The translations under genes and the position numbers were made by a program. Under the pieces are notes generated by a model. It did no database searches and was not told the origin of the DNA. It saw only the letters and a program-made list of their open reading frames with translations. A DNA stretch of 59,121 nucleotides from NCBI GenBank assembly GCA_002496355.1, contig DAJP01000050.1, forward strand, positions 1,810-60,930. Reading direction: 5' to 3'. This stretch comes from Euryarchaeota archaeon UBA346 (lineage in GTDB: Archaea; Thermoplasmatota; E2; DHVEG-1). Positions 17,479 through 26,581 of the stretch are shown in pieces; positions within the stretch are counted from its first letter, which is position 1; every line of letters begins with the position of its first letter.

Positions 17479-20400
17479 TCCTCGTTTTCACATCCAAGAT
17501 GATCGCTACTGCTGCAACGATGACTGCGAGACAGACGGCATAGAATCCCGTACTAAAGCCCCAGTTCGAATGCAGGATGATCTCTTCGAAACCCATTGAT
17601 ACCGACAGCATCTCTTCCCCTTGGACCGAGCCAAGGCTTGTTTCGATTAATCGCGTCGTCCCAACGATAAAAGCAGCTAGCAGGATTCCCAGCAGAATCA
17701 CCCCGATGACACTGAACGCAAATCCATAATTTTTTTTCTTCGTCCTTCTCAAAATGATTCCTATCGTGATACTCGCACAAGCAAGGAACATGATCGGTAC
17801 TATCCAACCTAGAAACAGAAGGAACATATCAGGCATTTCCGCCAATGTCAAGGATACCTCCCCATAATAGGTTTTTGTCTCAATCATCATCCCTGGATTA
17901 ATGTACAACGAGGTAGTTTTTTCTGCAGGGAGCGTCGAACTAACTCCCGTAAATAACCACCAGGGTTGGAAGAACGATAAGATGACAAGGAGGATTGCCA
18001 GGGATTTCAATAACGAGGACACTGAAAATTTTCTTAGGATTGTCAGTATCACAAAAAATCCAAAAAGCATATAAAAAACCAATGATAGAAACAGCGGGAA
18101 TAATGATTCTATCATCGTCACAAACGTCAAATGCTTATCATTGAAGAGATCCACAGGTTTTACTCCAATGAGCTCATTGTCCAAATAAGCGTTGATTGAA
18201 TAATGCGCGGGTGGGAGCACAATGGTTTTTTCCTTTGTTCTTTCTATCGTTTGATTGTTTCGAAAGATGACAAATTCTACCTCGTCATTGACCAACGTGT
18301 TTCCCTTGGAATCAAAAAGATCAATAACGACATTAAAGCGAGCTGAAAACTTCATCTGAACAGCGTCCCCTGAATTGGGGATTGTCACATGGACATCATC
18401 AAGGAACTCACCAAAACTGATCTGCAGATGGTAATCACCAACTGGGACCCTTTCAAAGACAAAGGATCCTTTTCCATTATTTTTGGGTGTTATCTGAACC
18501 GTTGTATTTCCATTTGAAGTGACTAGAATGGGTGTCAACTCGATTCCTGGTGGAAGATAAAGAGCATCCGTTATGACTACCGGAAGGTCATAAAGACCCA
18601 AAGTAATCTCCTTACTTAATTTTTTTATTGTTTTTTGTAGTTGCTGATCGTAGATAATCATATCCTTGTACTCTGCTTTCAGGACATAGGGGTCCTGTGG
18701 ATCGAACGGGGCTTTGACAACTAATTCTCCGTTCCCCTGTGTGATATTTTCATCGTACAGCACCCCGTTTTTATTCATCAGCCAACCATGGATCCCTGCT
18801 ATCCCCACTCCATTTTGATCAAGAAATGAATATTTTATAGTCCGCTCCCAAGTGCAGAAAACATTTATTCGTTTGTCTTTGTTCAAATGAAGAACGTTTG
18901 ACCCGGTGAAAATCTTCCTATTGCCCCATTTAAAGAATATTTTAACAAGATAGTCGCCCTCCAGGACATCAGTAAAGGTTTTTTTCGCTCGTATGAACAG
19001 CGATCGATTGGCTGCCCCGTCAAAGATGACGCGACCATTTTGATCAAGCTCAATCCACATCACCGGAAAGACATTACCAACCAGGTTCGACAACCAAGGA
19101 TGAGCGAGATGTGTTCTCCCTAAACGAGCGATGATGGTGACATTATATCGTTTGAGTTCTCTTTCAAAGGGGATGTCACCAGAGTAACTGCGAGATTTCT
19201 GTAACTCCTTATAAAAATATGATTCCTGTTGCACGCTTTCATATCCGCCGGTTTCAGATGCAAAGACTTCTGCATCGAATTGGACAATAAGATCTGAAGG
19301 GATAGTGACATCATGACTATGCCCAGGTTGAAACGAATGTCTCCCAAAATTAATGGAGACGTAATCTACCTCAGTTCCCAGGAAGTTGACATACTCCTTT
19401 TCCGCGACTTTTAATTGGGTGCCGTCCTGTTCATCGGTTCCTGAGATTACAAGACCTTTCTCCGATGCAAAGAGAACCGCATTAGCAAATCCCTTTTTCC
19501 CATCTCCATAGCACAACCATGCTTCGGATCCTAGCGTTGCATCGTTCTGATAGGAGATGACCCATTCTCGTTCTTTCGTGGAAGGATTTTGGTTCAATTG
19601 GTATTGTTCGATCTTCTCTTTGTCGCTGTAAAAGTTCAGATAAGGATAGATTTTCCCAAAGTTTAGGGAATCCACTGCAGCACTTCGTGATTTAAACGAA
19701 ATCAGGGAACCAAATCTTCCATCGACATTATCAATACCCTGTACGGTAGCATCTTTTAACATCTCATGTTTCACATGAACATTAAGACGTTTTTCTTCAG
19801 TTGGACAATAATAGTATCGATAAATCACAGTGGTCTGGACATCCTTCAATTTTGACTCACTAAATATCCCGAATTCCACCATTAGATTCCCATCAATGAA
19901 CACTTTTTTATCAATGAACACCTGATCGGAGGAACTCTCATCTTTCTCTTTGTCCCCATAATAATAGGAAAACGCAAAAGAAACGATTTGATCAGAGTCA
20001 ATGATATCAAACTCCTTACACTCTTTCTTCTGCTTCACAACCACCTGAGCACAGGAACGGTCCAAGAGTGTTCCTTCTTGTCCAACTCCGTAGACACAGT
20101 ATCCGTCTTCTTCTATGCCATAGAATTTTGCGACGGCAGATATCTCAGGTAACGGTGAGGAGGTATAGTTCAAATCCTCGATAATCACATGGTCCTTGTA
20201 ATTTGGTTGTATCGTTTCTGCATCATCGTAGTAGATGAAATACTGTTCAGTTCCATCTGCAAAATCAGGGATTAAAAAAATGACGGTGCATTCACTGATA
20301 TAACCTGTTTCTCCCGGTGTCTTTTCAAGAGAATAAATCTGGGATTCCAAATCATGCCAATGGTCCTGATGCCAGCAGGACACCCGTATGGATGTCTGAT

Positions 20401-20635
20401 TTACATCCTCTGTCCAACAAGGGTGTTCGAACCGGAAACGCAGGTCAATTGGTTGATAATGGGAAAGAAAATCATTTGTTTGAATCGGAAGAGATATCTC
20501 CTGTCGATACGCCCATTCTTTATACCCCGGGTCCCAAGAAGGAGCTCCCTCATCTTGAGCGGAGCCTGACAAACCTATCGCTGGTAGAATCAACAGAAGA
20601 AGTATTCCAACTATGATGATATTGGACCTTCGCAT
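17456..20635 (-). CDS. Large membrane-anchored exported protein with C-terminal multi-TM domain
   Basis: The longest reading starts at 20710, but the ATG at 20635 has GGAG 7 nt upstream and begins the signal peptide MRRSNIIIVGILLLLILPA, giving 1059 residues. The extracellular part starts with a DUF2341-like beta domain (WAYRQEISLPI ... YFIYYDDAE), then a long beta-rich region. Carboxypeptidase-regulatory/Ig-like modules follow (KGSFVFERVPVGDYHLQI and similar). The last 210 residues hold four to five membrane helices (LFLSLVFYMLFGFFVILTIL, LLKSLAILLVILSFF, FLLFLGWIVPIMFLA, FSVIGVILLGILLAAF). Function unknown; surface architecture or transport are guesses. It is flanked by two paralogous UbiA genes and overlaps one at its 3' end. 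Confidence 0.82.
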   Translation of the reverse strand: MRRSNIIIVGILLLLILPAIGLSGSAQDEGAPSWDPGYKEWAYRQEISLPIQTNDFLSHYQPIDLRFRFEHPCWTEDVNQTSIRVSCWHQDHWHDLESQIYSLEKTPGETGYISECTVIFLIPDFADGTEQYFIYYDDAETIQPNYKDHVIIEDLNYTSSPLPEISAVAKFYGIEEDGYCVYGVGQEGTLLDRSCAQVVVKQKKECKEFDIIDSDQIVSFAFSYYYGDKEKDESSSDQVFIDKKVFIDGNLMVEFGIFSESKLKDVQTTVIYRYYYCPTEEKRLNVHVKHEMLKDATVQGIDNVDGRFGSLISFKSRSAAVDSLNFGKIYPYLNFYSDKEKIEQYQLNQNPSTKEREWVISYQNDATLGSEAWLCYGDGKKGFANAVLFASEKGLVISGTDEQDGTQLKVAEKEYVNFLGTEVDYVSINFGRHSFQPGHSHDVTIPSDLIVQFDAEVFASETGGYESVQQESYFYKELQKSRSYSGDIPFERELKRYNVTIIARLGRTHLAHPWLSNLVGNVFPVMWIELDQNGRVIFDGAANRSLFIRAKKTFTDVLEGDYLVKIFFKWGNRKIFTGSNVLHLNKDKRINVFCTWERTIKYSFLDQNGVGIAGIHGWLMNKNGVLYDENITQGNGELVVKAPFDPQDPYVLKAEYKDMIIYDQQLQKTIKKLSKEITLGLYDLPVVITDALYLPPGIELTPILVTSNGNTTVQITPKNNGKGSFVFERVPVGDYHLQISFGEFLDDVHVTIPNSGDAVQMKFSARFNVVIDLFDSKGNTLVNDEVEFVIFRNNQTIERTKEKTIVLPPAHYSINAYLDNELIGVKPVDLFNDKHLTFVTMIESLFPLFLSLVFYMLFGFFVILTILRKFSVSSLLKSLAILLVILSFFQPWWLFTGVSSTLPAEKTTSLYINPGMMIETKTYYGEVSLTLAEMPDMFLLFLGWIVPIMFLACASITIGIILRRTKKKNYGFAFSVIGVILLGILLAAFIVGTTRLIETSLGSVQGEEMLSVSMGFEEIILHSNWGFSTGFYAVCLAVIVAAVAIILDVKTRITQKKKS

Positions 20636-20668
20636 AGGTCTCCTTTCTTTATATTTATTTAAACGTTC

Positions 20669-20679
20669 TATATAAAATA
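20669..20679 (-). promoter_or_regulatory. TATA box of the large membrane protein gene
   Basis: On the minus strand TTTTATATAG lies about 35-45 nt before the ATG at 20635, leaving room for a short leader with the Shine-Dalgarno GGAG. Assigned from sequence and spacing only. Confidence 0.5.
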
Positions 20680-20783
20680 GTTGTTTTATACGTATAAGAA
20701 CCTTTTTCATAAAACAAGATGGGATAATCCACGATTTTCTCCTTGATATTGCTGTTGTACTGAAAAAAAGGTGTTTGGGTCAA

Positions 20784-21800
20784 TCAGATGACGGTGAAAA
20801 AATTCAATTGGCCTAATTCTCCTAAAATAATCAGTGCGGTAAACCCGATTGCATAGATTAGATACGTCACATACATCAGTGTCCATGCTGAGACGTTTTC
20901 TAATGTTTCACTTTGCTGTTTTTGTTTGAGTATGAGGTAAAATACAAGGAACGCGGGTATAATAACAAACGTCAGTGGTAAAAAGTACGCGTTTATCAAT
21001 TGATAATGGATTGCGACAGGAATTAGAGCGAAAGGAACAATCAGAAACGGGAGCGATATGAGCGCCGCTTTTTTTGTTCCATATGTGTTGATAAGCGTCC
21101 GTGTCCCGGTTTTCCTGTCAGCTTCACAATCGACGATATCTTTCGATGTCATTGCTCCTATGAAATACATCAGTGCCACAAGGCCAATTGTCAAGGGTAC
21201 TGGTTGGAATGGATCCCCAAAGACGCTCCATGATGCAAGGACTGCGAATAATCCTCGTGGAATTGCTATCCATACTTGATTGATAAAAAGAAATCGTTTC
21301 ATCCGTGGTGGAAGGGAATATACGACCGTAAATACCATAATGAGGAAAACGAACACGCCGAACCAGGTATTGATGGTCACCGCCCGTAACAGTGCGAATA
21401 GGTAGAGAATGTACGCGATGCTCTGTGCTTCATCCCGTTCGACAACACCCCGGGGGATCGGTCGGTATGGTTTTGAGATTTTATCTGCATCTACGTCCGT
21501 TGCTTGGTTGAGTGCATTTGATGCACCGTTCAGAAACGCTAAGGTAAGGCTTGCTTGACCAATGATGATCCACCAGTTCGGGAATTCGAGGAACTTATTG
21601 TTGTACACAAGGCTAGCGAACATGATGAACATCGAAACAAAAAAGGGAGCAAGTAAGGTAAACGGCCTGAGTAAATCGAAATATCCCCTAAATTTTTTTG
21701 AAAGAAACCTGCTTTTTGCATATGGTTCTTTCATGGTCAATTTCACAGACATTGGCACCAGGAACCTCGACTTTCCGTTTTTGTGAATAGAGATGGACAT
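20784..21800 (-). CDS. UbiA-family prenyltransferase 2
   Basis: 338 residues from 21800; the later ATG codons at 21752 or 21734 could also be used, since the first 30 residues are polar and not conserved. Polytopic membrane prenyltransferase with Asp motifs NQATDVDADKISKP and DIVDCEADRKTG. It is a clear paralogue of UbiA 1 at 16564-17478, sharing most motifs, so the two arose by duplication or parallel acquisition. It lies 69 nt downstream of the CrtI-type gene, which suggests the acceptor is an isoprenoid or carotenoid (inference). Chain-length donor and acceptor cannot be assigned from sequence. Confidence 0.92.
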   Translation of the reverse strand: MSISIHKNGKSRFLVPMSVKLTMKEPYAKSRFLSKKFRGYFDLLRPFTLLAPFFVSMFIMFASLVYNNKFLEFPNWWIIIGQASLTLAFLNGASNALNQATDVDADKISKPYRPIPRGVVERDEAQSIAYILYLFALLRAVTINTWFGVFVFLIMVFTVVYSLPPRMKRFLFINQVWIAIPRGLFAVLASWSVFGDPFQPVPLTIGLVALMYFIGAMTSKDIVDCEADRKTGTRTLINTYGTKKAALISLPFLIVPFALIPVAIHYQLINAYFLPLTFVIIPAFLVFYLILKQKQQSETLENVSAWTLMYVTYLIYAIGFTALIILGELGQLNFFTVI

Positions 21801-21869
21801 TATATTAATTGCTCTTAGAGTTGAATCGATACTTTTCGGTGTACCACCAGGTTTAAAAATTTTATAAAG

Positions 21870-23252
21870 TTATGTAGATTTATTCAGTATTTCTTGGATG
21901 ATTCGCGCGGAGTTTATCGCACAATTAATTCCAATGCCTGGTGCTTTCACACAATCGCCGATGAGGTAGAGGTTTTCGATTGGGGTCTGTATGTCCGGCT
22001 TCGTGTTCATCAGCGTTTTTGCCACACCATCCAGATGCCAGATCGCGGGATAAATTGCCCACTCAAGCTGTGATTGATATTGCGGAATGATCCGTTCCAA
22101 GTTCTTATCTAACGCCTCTTTCAACGTGCGTAGAGCTTTTTTATCTCGTGCTTCCTTCGGCGTACAAATGATATAGGATTGAACAAGATACCGGGACGGG
22201 GGCGATAACCCTGCCTCGGGTTTTGCGGTGATAAAATCAATCATGCCGACCGCATCATTTCCCTCCACCCCAAGGTTCCGTTCGATGAAAATAAAGGATT
22301 TCCCGATTAAATCAGGATTCATGTTTTTCAGAGAATAATACCCACACAGACTGCCGGTTCCTTCTAACGCCTTCATGGTTGTGACATAATCTGTTGGGAA
22401 TAGTTGTTCATCAGCGATGGAGAACAGCTCCTGGACCAGGATATTAGAAACGACAATATCAAAGGTGTATTCCTTATCCGCGATTACGCCCTGTGCCTTG
22501 TTCTTTTTGATAATGATTTGTTTAACCGGGGTATTGAGATGGAGTCTCCCACCATTTTTTTCGATGTACTCCGCGATTGTCTGACAGATTTTCAGCAGCC
22601 CCTGCTGTGGATAGTTCACCCCACCTAACCGCATGTCCTTCTGGGTACGAAACACTTCACCGGTGGAGATCACATCAAGATTATTGATGGTGCTAATCAG
22701 CCGTGCATTTACCTCCAGGATAATCTTCATCTTGCCTTTTCCGTACTTCTTTATTGTCTCCGTCATGGACACGGTGTCCAGCTCTCTCATGGTCTTCTCA
22801 CGAGACAACAACAAGCGTGCGATATTCGGCAGCATCGCGATCTTATCAGCAGTGGTCGCAAAATACCCGAAATGATCGTTTTTTTGTTCAAACAACCGGG
22901 ATTTTAAGATAGTCACCTTCTCAAAAGACTCCCCAAGGATGTCCCGGAGTTTAACGACGATCCCACTCCCAATCATATGAAACCCCAGGTCAAGGGTAAA
23001 ACCATCGAACATGTTCTCCCGGAAGATATCCTCCAGTGCGGGTTCTGCAAACACAATCACGGTATTATATTTTGTCAGAGTCTGTTTGTAGGACTCCAAT
23101 GTCTGTGAGGACATCTGTATGGACATGGCCCGCCCCCCGACCGTTGGTTCCTTCTCAAAAATTTCGACAGAAAAACCTTTTTTCAGAAGCAAGGCGGCAG
23201 CTGTTAAACCACCGATTCCCGCCCCAATGATGCAGACGTTCTTTTGTTTCAT
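21870..23252 (-). CDS. CrtI/CrtD-type carotenoid desaturase-like flavoprotein
   Basis: 460 residues from the ATG at 23252 (MKQKNVCIIGAG), which has AAGGTG upstream. The ATG at 23273, directly abutting the stop of the upstream gene (TAGATG), would add seven residues. The N-terminal FAD-binding Rossmann motif is GAGIGGLTAAALL with an acidic residue ending the second strand (IFEKEPTVGGRA). The C-terminal FAD motif is LIGDCVKAPGIGINCAINSARI, matching phytoene desaturase-family enzymes. Substrate assignment (phytoene, 3,4-desaturation or isomerisation) is uncertain. The neighbouring GGR, UbiA and CruF genes favour carotenoid metabolism. Confidence 0.88.
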   Translation of the reverse strand: MKQKNVCIIGAGIGGLTAAALLLKKGFSVEIFEKEPTVGGRAMSIQMSSQTLESYKQTLTKYNTVIVFAEPALEDIFRENMFDGFTLDLGFHMIGSGIVVKLRDILGESFEKVTILKSRLFEQKNDHFGYFATTADKIAMLPNIARLLLSREKTMRELDTVSMTETIKKYGKGKMKIILEVNARLISTINNLDVISTGEVFRTQKDMRLGGVNYPQQGLLKICQTIAEYIEKNGGRLHLNTPVKQIIIKKNKAQGVIADKEYTFDIVVSNILVQELFSIADEQLFPTDYVTTMKALEGTGSLCGYYSLKNMNPDLIGKSFIFIERNLGVEGNDAVGMIDFITAKPEAGLSPPSRYLVQSYIICTPKEARDKKALRTLKEALDKNLERIIPQYQSQLEWAIYPAIWHLDGVAKTLMNTKPDIQTPIENLYLIGDCVKAPGIGINCAINSARIIQEILNKST

Positions 23253-23273
23253 AGTCCATAACACCTTTTTCAT

Positions 23274-24488
23274 CTATTTTAACAGATGTAATCTATTCCT
23301 CAGCGAACTATAAAAAAACCTTCGTATGATCTTCCATTTATACTGTTGGACACTTATTTGTCCGGTGATGACACCCATCATGAGGTCGGTGAGTACCGGA
23401 TCTTTGCATGCGATGGAAAACACTTTCTCAGCGTATTCCATGCTTCCTCGCTTCACAACCCGTAAAATAAGGTCGATATCCCGTCCAAAATCTTTTTGCC
23501 AGCGTATCTGATATTGAGCTAAGACCTCTTCTGTTGGCTGTTCTTTTTCTAAAGCTTCCGTGATTACCTGGGCAGCGATTCGCCCTGACGCCATCGCGTA
23601 ATAAATCCCCTCTCCCGATAAGGGGTTGACAAATCCTGCTGCGTCTCCGACGAGGAGCAGTCGGTTCAAATAAGTTTTTTCCAAAGGATGGGTCAGTAGC
23701 GCTCCACCTTTTACCGGTTCTTCTTTTAGGTTTTTCGGAATCAAGTCTTTCTCTTTTAATAGTGTGAGATACTCCTGATAACAATGCAGGATATTGAGTT
23801 TCTGCTGTTGAGGTTTATCTACTTGAATGATCCCAAAACCAATGTTCAAATGCCTCTTTTTCGGGAACACCCAACCATATCCTGCGACTGTCTTGAACCT
23901 CGAATGGATATAACAATGACGTGATTTTTTGAAATACTGATCCATGATTTGTTCATCCACCTCGAATTCTTGCAGGATGCAGATTCCCATACTTGTCCTG
24001 GCTCTTCGAAGTTCAAAGTGTTTCGCAATCGGGCTTGTGACACCATCGGCGCCAACGATGATTTCTGAGCTAATCGTTGCTCCTTGATCGATGGTGACTT
24101 GAGCGATGTCGTCAGATAGATGAACAGCTGAGACTGAAGATCCGTCCTGGAACACCGCGCCAGCATCCTTTGCGAACTTCACCAATTCAAAATCAAATTT
24201 TTTCCTCAAGATCGTCGCGATGATGGGAGTTTCTTTGAAAATTTCAATCTGATGCTGTAACGATGGAGAATACACTGTCCCACTTGAGGTATACGCTTCA
24301 ATAATCGTATCATTCACAACATAGGGGAATCTCTGAAGCACGCGAATCGGTAGTCCCCCGCCACAGGGTTTGTCGCGTGGAAATTTTTCCTTATCAAGTA
24401 AAAGCGTCTTAAAACCTTTTTCTGCAAGAAATTTTGCTGTTGTCGAGCCTGCAGGTCCAGCCCCGACTATTGTTACATCGTAATCTAT
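23274..24488 (-). CDS. Geranylgeranyl reductase family flavoprotein (AUA start proposed)
   Basis: The first standard start codon in frame is a GTG at 24341, which would delete the FAD-binding motif. The open frame continues upstream and encodes DYDVTIVGAGPAGSTTAKF, the conserved family N terminus, and then PRDKPCGGGLP. No ATG, GTG or TTG precedes it before the in-frame TAA. ATA at 24488-24486 stands 7 nt after AGGGG and gives a 404-residue protein, the normal family length; ATT at 24494 is an alternative. Family members saturate geranylgeranyl chains of archaeal lipids or related isoprenoids. A second motif LLVGDAAGFVNPLSGEGI is intact. It lies in the minus-strand isoprenoid cluster, and its TAG abuts the CrtI-type gene. 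Confidence 0.9.
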   Translation of the reverse strand: MDYDVTIVGAGPAGSTTAKFLAEKGFKTLLLDKEKFPRDKPCGGGLPIRVLQRFPYVVNDTIIEAYTSSGTVYSPSLQHQIEIFKETPIIATILRKKFDFELVKFAKDAGAVFQDGSSVSAVHLSDDIAQVTIDQGATISSEIIVGADGVTSPIAKHFELRRARTSMGICILQEFEVDEQIMDQYFKKSRHCYIHSRFKTVAGYGWVFPKKRHLNIGFGIIQVDKPQQQKLNILHCYQEYLTLLKEKDLIPKNLKEEPVKGGALLTHPLEKTYLNRLLLVGDAAGFVNPLSGEGIYYAMASGRIAAQVITEALEKEQPTEEVLAQYQIRWQKDFGRDIDLILRVVKRGSMEYAEKVFSIACKDPVLTDLMMGVITGQISVQQYKWKIIRRFFYSSLRNRLHLLK

Positions 24489-24513
24489 TTTAATTCCCCT
24501 ATCTTAAATTTGA

Positions 24514-25518
24514 CTACATCCTAGGTTTAAACAATTCTTCTCCAAGAAGCGGTGTAAAAATTATATACCAGAATATTGGAAAAATAATTAATATCACTGA
24601 GGTAAGAGTACCAATTATTGGAATTAACATTATCGGCACAAGAGAATATCTTAAAAATGATTGAACGCCAATTATTTTCCTTATTTTACTTCTTTCAAAA
24701 ATTTTCATAGTTAAAAATTTCACACTTAAGGCTAATAAAATAAAAGTTAGGGCTGCTAATAAAATAATTTGCCACGAGTAGTAGTTATATCCAAAAAACA
24801 CAAAGGGTGTGAATAATAGAACAGCTGAAAACAATCGTATACCAAACCCAAATGCCTTAAAAATATTTGGAATAATAAGATTATTACCTTCTACTTTTAC
24901 TCCTGAAGAAAGCGCCATGTTTGTAACACCCATTTTATAATCATGGTCTGCATCTTTTATTCCGCCCTCAACAGCATTCATATGTATTGCTTGATTAAAT
25001 GTTAGAATAAATATTATCCATGTTATTATTGTTGGTTGACCAAATGAAAGAGCACCAAATAAGAAAACAAACGACATTGATATTGAAACAAGAAAATCAG
25101 AGCCGACGATTTTTTTACCATATAAATCATAGACACTACCAAGAATTCCTGCCAGGATAATACAGATAATTGCAACTAATTTGTTACTATCAATTGGTTT
25201 ATTATAATAAAGTATTGAAATAAGAAAGAATGTCAATAAAATAAGAAGAATTGCCATCATTAATGCTGATCTTTTTGAAACATCTCCGCTGACAAGTGGC
25301 TTTTTTTTCAAATCATCAACAAGATTATCGAGTTCAACATCAGCATAATCGTTTAGTAAAAAACCAAAAACAGCTGAAAAAGAGCCAATTAAAAAAACAA
25401 TAGATAGATTCAATAAATCGTATTCACCGACTGATATTGCACCGATTAATGTGGTTGTTCCAAGGGCGCCGATTCCAGGGAGGCGAAGGAGTTTCGCGTA
25501 CGCAGCTACCTTGTTCAT
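24514..25518 (-). CDS. UbiA-family prenyltransferase 3, AT-rich
   Basis: 334 residues starting MNKVAAYAKLLRLPGIG. Polytopic membrane enzyme with Asp-rich motif NDYADVELDNLVDD near residue 57 and a second acidic motif EGGIKDADHDYKMG. Base composition differs from the neighbours: bases 24841-24900 contain 16 G+C of 60, against 32 of 60 at 24001-24060 in the next gene. This suggests recent transfer. It is distant from UbiA 1 and 2. Its stop is 25 nt before the proposed start of the GGR-like gene. Donor and acceptor are unknown; a role in the same isoprenoid pathway is inferred from position only. Confidence 0.9.
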   Translation of the reverse strand: MNKVAAYAKLLRLPGIGALGTTTLIGAISVGEYDLLNLSIVFLIGSFSAVFGFLLNDYADVELDNLVDDLKKKPLVSGDVSKRSALMMAILLILLTFFLISILYYNKPIDSNKLVAIICIILAGILGSVYDLYGKKIVGSDFLVSISMSFVFLFGALSFGQPTIITWIIFILTFNQAIHMNAVEGGIKDADHDYKMGVTNMALSSGVKVEGNNLIIPNIFKAFGFGIRLFSAVLLFTPFVFFGYNYYSWQIILLAALTFILLALSVKFLTMKIFERSKIRKIIGVQSFLRYSLVPIMLIPIIGTLTSVILIIFPIFWYIIFTPLLGEELFKPRM

Positions 25519-25574
25519 GGAAATGTGTTAAAGTCAGACGCTATTTGAGCTTTTCTAATTTATATGCCTTCTGA

Positions 25575-26519
25575 TTAGTAAAATATCTCAAGGAAAATAA
25601 AAATTTGGAAGACGATGATCATGACCCGTGTCCCGACCCGTTCATATCGTTCAAATGATTTCCATATCCTTTTTTCGTCATCTGTTTTAATGACAACCCT
25701 GTAAGTAAAAAACCAGGTGAGTAACAGAGATGCAGCTAAAATACTCCCGCCGATAAGGTATACGGCACCAAAGACTTGAGGCATGTGTATGCCTGCCCAA
25801 TCCCACGATGATAAGGGAAAGATAGGAATAAACAACAGATAAAAAAGTAAAGCGATTTGCACGGATCGCTTTCGTCCATGGCGGACTGATGTTGTCTTAA
25901 AACCTGCTTTTAGATCACCGACATAGTCACCTGCGCCCACCATGATTTCTCTGCCCGTCTCTAGGAAAAAGATTGCAACCGCGAGTGGCAACATCAGCAG
26001 AGGTTGATTCGGGAAAACCGCAAGACCACCCCAATACGGTATCGCGCCAACACCAAAGGCGACCGCCATATGTCCCACAAGCCCATGGTGCTTTCCATAA
26101 TAATTATAATATAAACCAACAACAACCAAAATAAAGGTGAAAAGACCACACTCCCAATTGAGCGCGCCTGTATCCATATAATCAACCAGGGTACCTAGAA
26201 AAATTGAGCCAATCATTAATGTTAGTCCCGTGTAATAAACTGTTTTTTCTTTGAGGATTCCCGCTGGAACAGGTTTTTTTGGCCGGTTGATTTTATCTGA
26301 CTCTAAATCAGTAATATCATTATGAAACATTGTTCCTGTCGAAAGAAACGCAGGAGTTAGTATTAGCAGAAGGATCTGATAATAGGATAATGTCACACCC
26401 ATGAACAACGCGCAGTTTAAGGCACTCACAAGGGCTCCAAAACTGCAGAGAAATAAAATCGGTGGACGAATCATTCGTATCCAAGCGATTGTTAACGTCC
26501 CTAAACCCATGCCTTCCAA
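25575..26519 (-). CDS. UbiA-family prenyltransferase 4, next to cruF
   Basis: 314 residues from a TTG at 26519 (GGAAAT about 10 nt upstream), or 311 from the ATG at 26510. The Asp-rich motif FHNDITDLESDKINRPKKPVPAG and the following helices are typical of UbiA enzymes such as digeranylgeranylglyceryl-phosphate synthase. The second acidic motif is VGDLKAGFKT. Next to cruF and upstream of the CrtI-type gene, it is the best positional candidate for a lycopene elongase-type enzyme (haloarchaea cluster lyeJ, crtD and cruF), but an archaeal lipid role is equally possible from sequence. It lies 62 nt downstream of cruF. Confidence 0.9.
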   Translation of the reverse strand: MEGMGLGTLTIAWIRMIRPPILFLCSFGALVSALNCALFMGVTLSYYQILLLILTPAFLSTGTMFHNDITDLESDKINRPKKPVPAGILKEKTVYYTGLTLMIGSIFLGTLVDYMDTGALNWECGLFTFILVVVGLYYNYYGKHHGLVGHMAVAFGVGAIPYWGGLAVFPNQPLLMLPLAVAIFFLETGREIMVGAGDYVGDLKAGFKTTSVRHGRKRSVQIALLFYLLFIPIFPLSSWDWAGIHMPQVFGAVYLIGGSILAASLLLTWFFTYRVVIKTDDEKRIWKSFERYERVGTRVMIIVFQIFIFLEIFY

Positions 26520-26581
26520 TAATAGAGATTTCCTTTATTACTTTAATGGTTTCCTCTTGGTAAAAAAGAATGAAGTATTTC

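Noticed and set aside
20636..20710. 25-residue N-terminal extension of the large membrane protein
   Set aside because: The extension overlaps its own TATA-like element, and the ATG at 20635 has a good Shine-Dalgarno sequence and a proper signal peptide.
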